In this document: positions 40,847 to 43,915 of the stretch, in pieces
Layout of the letters: every line of letters begins with the position of its first letter
Position numbering within the stretch: the first letter of the stretch is position 1
NCBI GenBank assembly: GCA_021786265.1
Contig: JAJYNP010000356.1
Coordinates: 1-43,915, forward strand
DNA: 43,915 nt
Origin: Chloroflexota bacterium
GTDB taxonomy: Bacteria; Chloroflexota; Limnocylindria; Limnocylindrales; CSP1-4
Direction of reading: 5' to 3'
Translations under genes and position numbers: made by a program
The notes under the pieces: generated by a model
The model's input: only the letters and a program-made list of their open reading frames with translations
The model's database searches: none
Told to the model about the DNA's origin: nothing

Positions 40847-41812
40847 ATGTCAGACGGACTCGATCGCCGGGCGCATGAGCTGGACGAAGTCACCTTGCAG
40901 GACGCCACGCGGAACGCGCTCGTGGCTGGCTCTGCGTACATCCCGGTCGTCGGACCGCTCGTCGCAATCCTCCTGGACAAGTACATGCCGGAGCAGCGGG
41001 CGAGGCGCCTGCTTGCCTTCGTGCAGGACCTCAAGGAACGGCTCGACGAGGTTGCGGACGAGGTCGACCAGAAGTTCACGCGATCGCCTGAGTTCGAGGG
41101 GTTGGTCGAAGAGGTGCTCGAGACTGTCATGCATCGGCGCTCGGAGGCGAAGCAGCGACAGTACGCTGGGGCAATCGCCAGCTCAGCGATGAAGGGCCGG
41201 CCCGACGAGGACGAACGCTTCCGGCTGCTTGACACCCTCGAACGCCTGCGAGAGTCGCATGTCCGTCTCTTGGAGTACTTCGCCCGCATGTCCTACACGA
41301 ACCTGGCAACGTTTGACGCAGTTAGCACGCACGTCTCGCACGACCTCGGGCTTCAGCTCGACGCGCTCCTTCGCGACTGGGAAGACCTCGCGACGTGGCA
41401 TCTCGTGCGGCTCCAGAGGCAGAGCGGACGCGAACCCCGCGATACACGGATTCCCACCGCCGAAGTCAGCGATTACGGCTGGGCGTTCCTCAGGTTCGTT
41501 GAGGGCCGGCCGGTTCCATCGGGACCGCCCCAAATGGTGGTGATGAACGGGCCAGAGAATCAGCGTGTCCGGATTGTCGTGCACGGGGCGATCGCCGGCC
41601 CCAGGACGCATATGGGCCCGCTGAGCCGCATCATTCAGCAATCGGCCGACACGGCCTCGCTCGCTTCAGCTCTGGCTGACTACGCCGCGTCGAGCGGGCT
41701 CGGCCGGCTCGTCCGTAGTCAGACTCAGGTGGCAGGCGAGCTCGTCTTCGAGTTCTCGGGTCCCGGAACGGCAGCCGATGAGGCAGCCGGTCCGCTAACC
41801 GCTGCGCCCTGA
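40847..41812 (+). CDS. Unknown protein with N-terminal hydrophobic segment
   Basis: About 321 residues. The N-terminal part has a short hydrophobic stretch (ALVAGSAYIPVVGPLVAILL) before DKYMPEQRARRLLAFVQDLK, then long charged helices (LVEEVLETVMHRRSEAKQRQ, ERLRESHVRLLEYFARM), and a mixed C-terminal region (VSDYGWAFLRFVEGRP, a wHTH-like core). The helix pattern with ER/QR pairs resembles stress- or defence-linked proteins of the DUF4393 kind in feel only; no family is claimed. GTG 40844 or ATG 40847 may start it. It is the second of three same-strand genes. Confidence 0.68.
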   Translation: MSDGLDRRAHELDEVTLQDATRNALVAGSAYIPVVGPLVAILLDKYMPEQRARRLLAFVQDLKERLDEVADEVDQKFTRSPEFEGLVEEVLETVMHRRSEAKQRQYAGAIASSAMKGRPDEDERFRLLDTLERLRESHVRLLEYFARMSYTNLATFDAVSTHVSHDLGLQLDALLRDWEDLATWHLVRLQRQSGREPRDTRIPTAEVSDYGWAFLRFVEGRPVPSGPPQMVVMNGPENQRVRIVVHGAIAGPRTHMGPLSRIIQQSADTASLASALADYAASSGLGRLVRSQTQVAGELVFEFSGPGTAADEAAGPLTAAP

Positions 41813-41894
41813 GACCGGAGAGGCGCGCCGTAACGACCACGATCCGGCACCGGCGAGGCCCAAACGACTCAGCTCGCTACGAAGGAGGTCAGAT

Positions 41895-42572
41895 GTGTCC
41901 GTGCCGCCTGTCGAACCTCAGCGCGATGAGAAGCTGCCGACCCCTGAGTCGCTTCGATTGAGCATCTCGGAGAACTGGCGGCACGCGCGCCATGCTCAGG
42001 AACTGAGGGATCGGCTGAACAACCTGTACTGGGTCTCTTGGGGAGCCGTCCTTGCCTATCTGCACGTGACGGCGTCCGGATCCAATCCAGCCCCGTCCGA
42101 GGAACCCGCACTGATCTTCGGGCTGCTGGCGCTGTTCTCGGCCCTGGTCCTGTCAGCCACGCTGAAGTGGACGGCGGAGTTTGCCAACCACGTGGCGGGT
42201 GTCTACCACTCTTCACTGGCTCTCGGCCTGGTGACGTTCGACAGGCATGCGGACAGCGAGAGCGTTGCGACGAGGAAGACGTGGCTCCGTCAGATCTTGG
42301 GCGGCGGGGCCTCACTTCCATACCCGGAATCAGTCCGGGGTTACATGGCGTTGCCTCTCAACCTACCGGTGATCTTCAACGTGGGCCCGGCGATTACGAT
42401 CATCGTGTCTGTCGGATTGTCAATCAGTACGGGCCTTTGCCTTCGAGTCCTGTTCGGCGACACCGTCGGTGTCATCGCCGGCCTGACGGTGCTCGTGTGT
42501 GCAATCGGTGTCGCGGCATGGGTGGTTCGTATGACGGGCATTGGAATTGACGGACGCAGTCCTCAACCGTAA
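41895..42572 (+). CDS. Membrane protein with about four helices, unrecognised
   Basis: The 225-residue protein has a soluble N-terminus (~45 residues) and four likely membrane helices: LYWVSWGAVLAYLHVTA, LIFGLLALFSALVLSATL, FNVGPAITIIVSVGLSIS and VGVIAGLTVLVCAIGVAAW. A soluble segment of ~70 residues lies between helices two and three (ATRKTWLRQILGGGASLPYP). GAAGGAGGTC lies 5-7 nt before GTG 41895, a strong SD that fixes the start. It ends the three-gene run beside the MmeI-like enzyme. A membrane partner next to two soluble unknowns is a layout seen in some anti-phage systems, but this is inference. Confidence 0.7.
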   Translation: MSVPPVEPQRDEKLPTPESLRLSISENWRHARHAQELRDRLNNLYWVSWGAVLAYLHVTASGSNPAPSEEPALIFGLLALFSALVLSATLKWTAEFANHVAGVYHSSLALGLVTFDRHADSESVATRKTWLRQILGGGASLPYPESVRGYMALPLNLPVIFNVGPAITIIVSVGLSISTGLCLRVLFGDTVGVIAGLTVLVCAIGVAAWVVRMTGIGIDGRSPQP

Positions 42573-42586
42573 CGACCTCATTTCGA

Positions 42587-42623
42587 CCCACCCTTCGCCC
42601 CAGCTGGGCCGGCGCCGGGTGGG
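42587..42623 (+). terminator. G/C-rich hairpin between the cassette and the Clp_N gene
   Basis: CCCACCC (42587-42593) and GGGTGGG (42617-42623) form a 7-bp stem enclosing the palindrome CCCAGCTGGG (42599-42608) and GGCGCC. It follows the membrane-protein stop by 14 bp. No T-run follows, so termination strength is uncertain. Confidence 0.4.
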
Positions 42624-42673
42624 AGAATGAGCCATCGCTCCGAGGTGGTCGCAGCGCCGAGCGGAGGGAGCGG

Positions 42674-43687
42674 ATGGATCGCTTCGACACGTTCACCGAC
42701 CGTGCGCGCGAGGTCCTCACCCAGGCCCAGGACGAGGCCCAGCGCTTCAACCACGTCTACATCGGCACCGAGCACCTGCTCCTGGGCGTGCTCCGCGTGG
42801 AGGACGGCCTCGCCACCAGGGTGCTGCGGGAGCTCGGGGTCGAGCCGCGCAAGGTCCGCGCGGTCGTCGAGTTCATCATGCAGCGGGGCGATCGCCCGGT
42901 GGCCGGCGAGGTGGGCCTGACCCCGGCCGCCAAGCGCGTCATCGAGCTGGCCATCGACGAGGCGCGGCGCCTGGGCCATCGCTACATCGGCACCGAGCAC
43001 CTGCTGCTGGGGCTGGTGCGCGAGGGCGAGGGCGTCGCGGCTGGCGTGCTGGAGTCGCTCGGGGTCACCCTCGAGCAGGTGCGTCACGAGATCGTCCACC
43101 TCATCGCCGAGCCAGGCTCGGACGTGCCGGGCGGCCCGCCCGGCCGCGTGACCGAGGATCAGCACGATCACCCACGCATCGGCCATGCGGAGATGCGTAC
43201 ATGGCCGCTGAGCCAGCTCGATCCGGCCGCGGCGGCGTACATGCGTCGACAGCGCTGGACCGCCGAACAGCTCGCGCAGCTCGGCAGCAGCCCGCTCGTC
43301 CGCGTGATCACGGTCGGCGCGACCGCCATCACCGCCGGGGTCGCGGTGGAGCTGGTGGCGCTGGAGGTTCGCGGAGCCGGCCTGAGCGCCTCGCTGCGGT
43401 TTCGACCGGCGGATCCGGCGGACCAGACGATGCACCTTGGCGACCCCGAGCTCACGGTGCACGATGACGTGGGCACAGCCTACGAGGTGGGGACGGTTGT
43501 GCCGTCACGGTATGGCGGAGGTGGAGAGGCGCGCGCGGTCGTCGTGCCGCGCCCACCGGATAGCGCGCGGACGCTGACCCTGTCGGTCGTGCGCATCATG
43601 CGTCCCGCCCTCCCGCCGGAGGTCCGCAATCCCTTCGATCGGTCGGTGGACGGACCCTGGGAGTTCACCGTTTCGCTGGCGCCCTGA
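42674..43687 (+). CDS. Clp N-domain protein lacking ATPase modules, with a beta-rich C-terminal domain
   Basis: Residues 1-145 hold two Clp_N repeats like those of ClpC/ClpA: MDRFDTFTDRAREVLTQAQD, YIGTEHLLLGVLRVEDGLAT and YIGTEHLLLGLVREGEGVAA. In ClpC these bind adaptors and substrates ahead of two AAA+ modules. Here there is no Walker A or B; instead residues ~165-337 form an unrelated, strand-rich region (VAVELVALEVRGAGLSASLR, GEARAVVVPRPPDS, ARTLTLSVVRIM, WEFTVSLAP) that looks immunoglobulin-like. It could bind Clp substrates or adaptors without unfolding them. GGAGGGAGCGG precedes the ATG. Whether it belongs to the element or to the host is not settled. Confidence 0.82.
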   Translation: MDRFDTFTDRAREVLTQAQDEAQRFNHVYIGTEHLLLGVLRVEDGLATRVLRELGVEPRKVRAVVEFIMQRGDRPVAGEVGLTPAAKRVIELAIDEARRLGHRYIGTEHLLLGLVREGEGVAAGVLESLGVTLEQVRHEIVHLIAEPGSDVPGGPPGRVTEDQHDHPRIGHAEMRTWPLSQLDPAAAAYMRRQRWTAEQLAQLGSSPLVRVITVGATAITAGVAVELVALEVRGAGLSASLRFRPADPADQTMHLGDPELTVHDDVGTAYEVGTVVPSRYGGGGEARAVVVPRPPDSARTLTLSVVRIMRPALPPEVRNPFDRSVDGPWEFTVSLAP

Positions 43688-43846
43688 CGCGCTGGCCACG
43701 TGGACGGCGGCGGTCATCCTCCGAGAGCCGAAGGCACACTGCAAGGACCCGGTCGCGGATCGACGTGACGAGGATGCCCGACGCTAATCCGAAGCTCCAG
43801 CGGACCGCGAGCACGACTGAGCACGGCCTGCGCTGACGCGTTCTGC

Positions 43847-43915
43847 CTACGTGCCTGCGGGTGAGAGCCCGAGGAGTTCGAAGGCGCGGGCCTGGAGCGG
43901 GGTCGGCGTGGCGGC
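43847..43915 (-). CDS. C-terminal end of an unidentified protein, cut by the window edge
   Basis: The last 22 codons (AATPTPLQARAFELLGLSPA then GT and TAG) are visible on the minus strand, entering from the right edge. The amphipathic TPLQARAFELLGL is reminiscent of the ends of some transposases, but this is too short to assign. It is convergent with the Clp_N gene across a 159-bp gap (43688-43846) in which nothing else was recognised. Confidence 0.4.
   Translation of the reverse strand, partial: AATPTPLQARAFELLGLSPAGT

Larger units (their letters stand above)
30939..43915. mobile_element. Integrated element carrying serine recombinases and a restriction-modification system; right end not seen
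   Basis: The left boundary is the break in the helicase gene at 30938/30939. A large serine recombinase starts 26 bp inside, and a largely overlapping, same-strand operon follows with a RepA-like ATPase, a second serine recombinase, zinc-motif proteins and a DNA methyltransferase, then an MmeI-like enzyme and unknown genes. No att direct repeat can be identified, because the second helicase half is outside the window or lost. The element therefore may end anywhere from about 37100 onward; the coordinates are a maximum. A plasmid- or satellite-like integrative element is the best description. Confidence 0.7.

Noticed and set aside
42578..43462. Long minus-strand open frame opposite the Clp_N gene
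   Set aside because: Its sequence is the antisense reading of Clp_N repeats, and the plus strand has clear domain matches.
1..43915. tRNA genes or CRISPR arrays
   Set aside because: No cloverleaf with a TTC-G-A T-loop and acceptor pairing was found, and all direct repeats are either tandem without spacers or present in only two to four copies.
43688..43915. Right end (attR) of the mobile element
   Set aside because: No helicase N-terminal sequence and no copy of the left junction sequence could be found here.

Overview
This is a GC-rich bacterial chromosome segment with short intergenic gaps, many GTG starts and ATGA/GTGA stop-start overlaps. It also carries a recurring leaderless layout, with a TAnnnT -10 box 6-9 nt before the start codon. 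Gene content and style suggest a high-GC non-model phylum, plausibly Chloroflexota of the Limnocylindria/Ellin6529 type. Actinomycetota is the main alternative; no rRNA or other decisive marker is present. No tRNA, rRNA or CRISPR array was seen.

Region 1 (1-10664) is housekeeping: an ECF sigma factor with a membrane partner, DNA polymerase I (degenerate proofreading domain, repeat-bearing linker), a 49-residue membrane protein, a LysR regulator, and a tight run of MutM, an ABC-F ATPase and CoaE. Region 2 (10665-17058) mixes DNA repair with defence debris: a broken MmeI-like restriction-modification gene, a broken PIN-domain toxin, an intact Xre/RES toxin-antitoxin pair, uvrB, a broken HNH nuclease gene and a DJ-1/PfpI protein. 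Region 3 (17098-19390) has an ArsB-like transporter, a universal stress protein and a repeat-rich non-coding stretch.

Region 4 (19361-23662) is a diaminopimelate/lysine operon (dapB-dapA-dapD plus a LysA-like decarboxylase with an unusual active-site motif). It follows a TTGACA-N17-TATTGT promoter, a 19-codon leader ORF and an intrinsic terminator, which together look like an attenuator. Region 5 (23712-29984) has uvrA, a DUF6941-like protein, a frameshifted MFS transporter, a LysM lipoprotein and an HD-domain protein. uvrA and uvrB share the promoter motif CATCTGTTCTAA, which contains a near-match to the GAAC-N4-GTTC LexA box of Gram-positive bacteria.

Region 6 (30939 to the window end) is a mobile element that cuts a UvrD-type helicase gene after its C-terminal ~285 codons. 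A large serine recombinase sits at the junction. Behind it is a largely overlapping operon: zinc-motif proteins, a strongly folded RNA segment, a RepA-like ATPase, a second serine recombinase, a HTH/membrane protein and a beta-class DNA methyltransferase. Next come a complete single-chain MmeI-type restriction-modification enzyme on the other strand, three unrecognised genes read away from it, and a Clp N-domain protein without an ATPase. The missing half of the helicase is not in the window, so the right end of the element is not established.

Best candidates for something new are the dap leader attenuator, the structured RNA at 32821-32936, the three-gene cassette beside the MmeI-like enzyme, and the Clp_N/beta-domain fusion.
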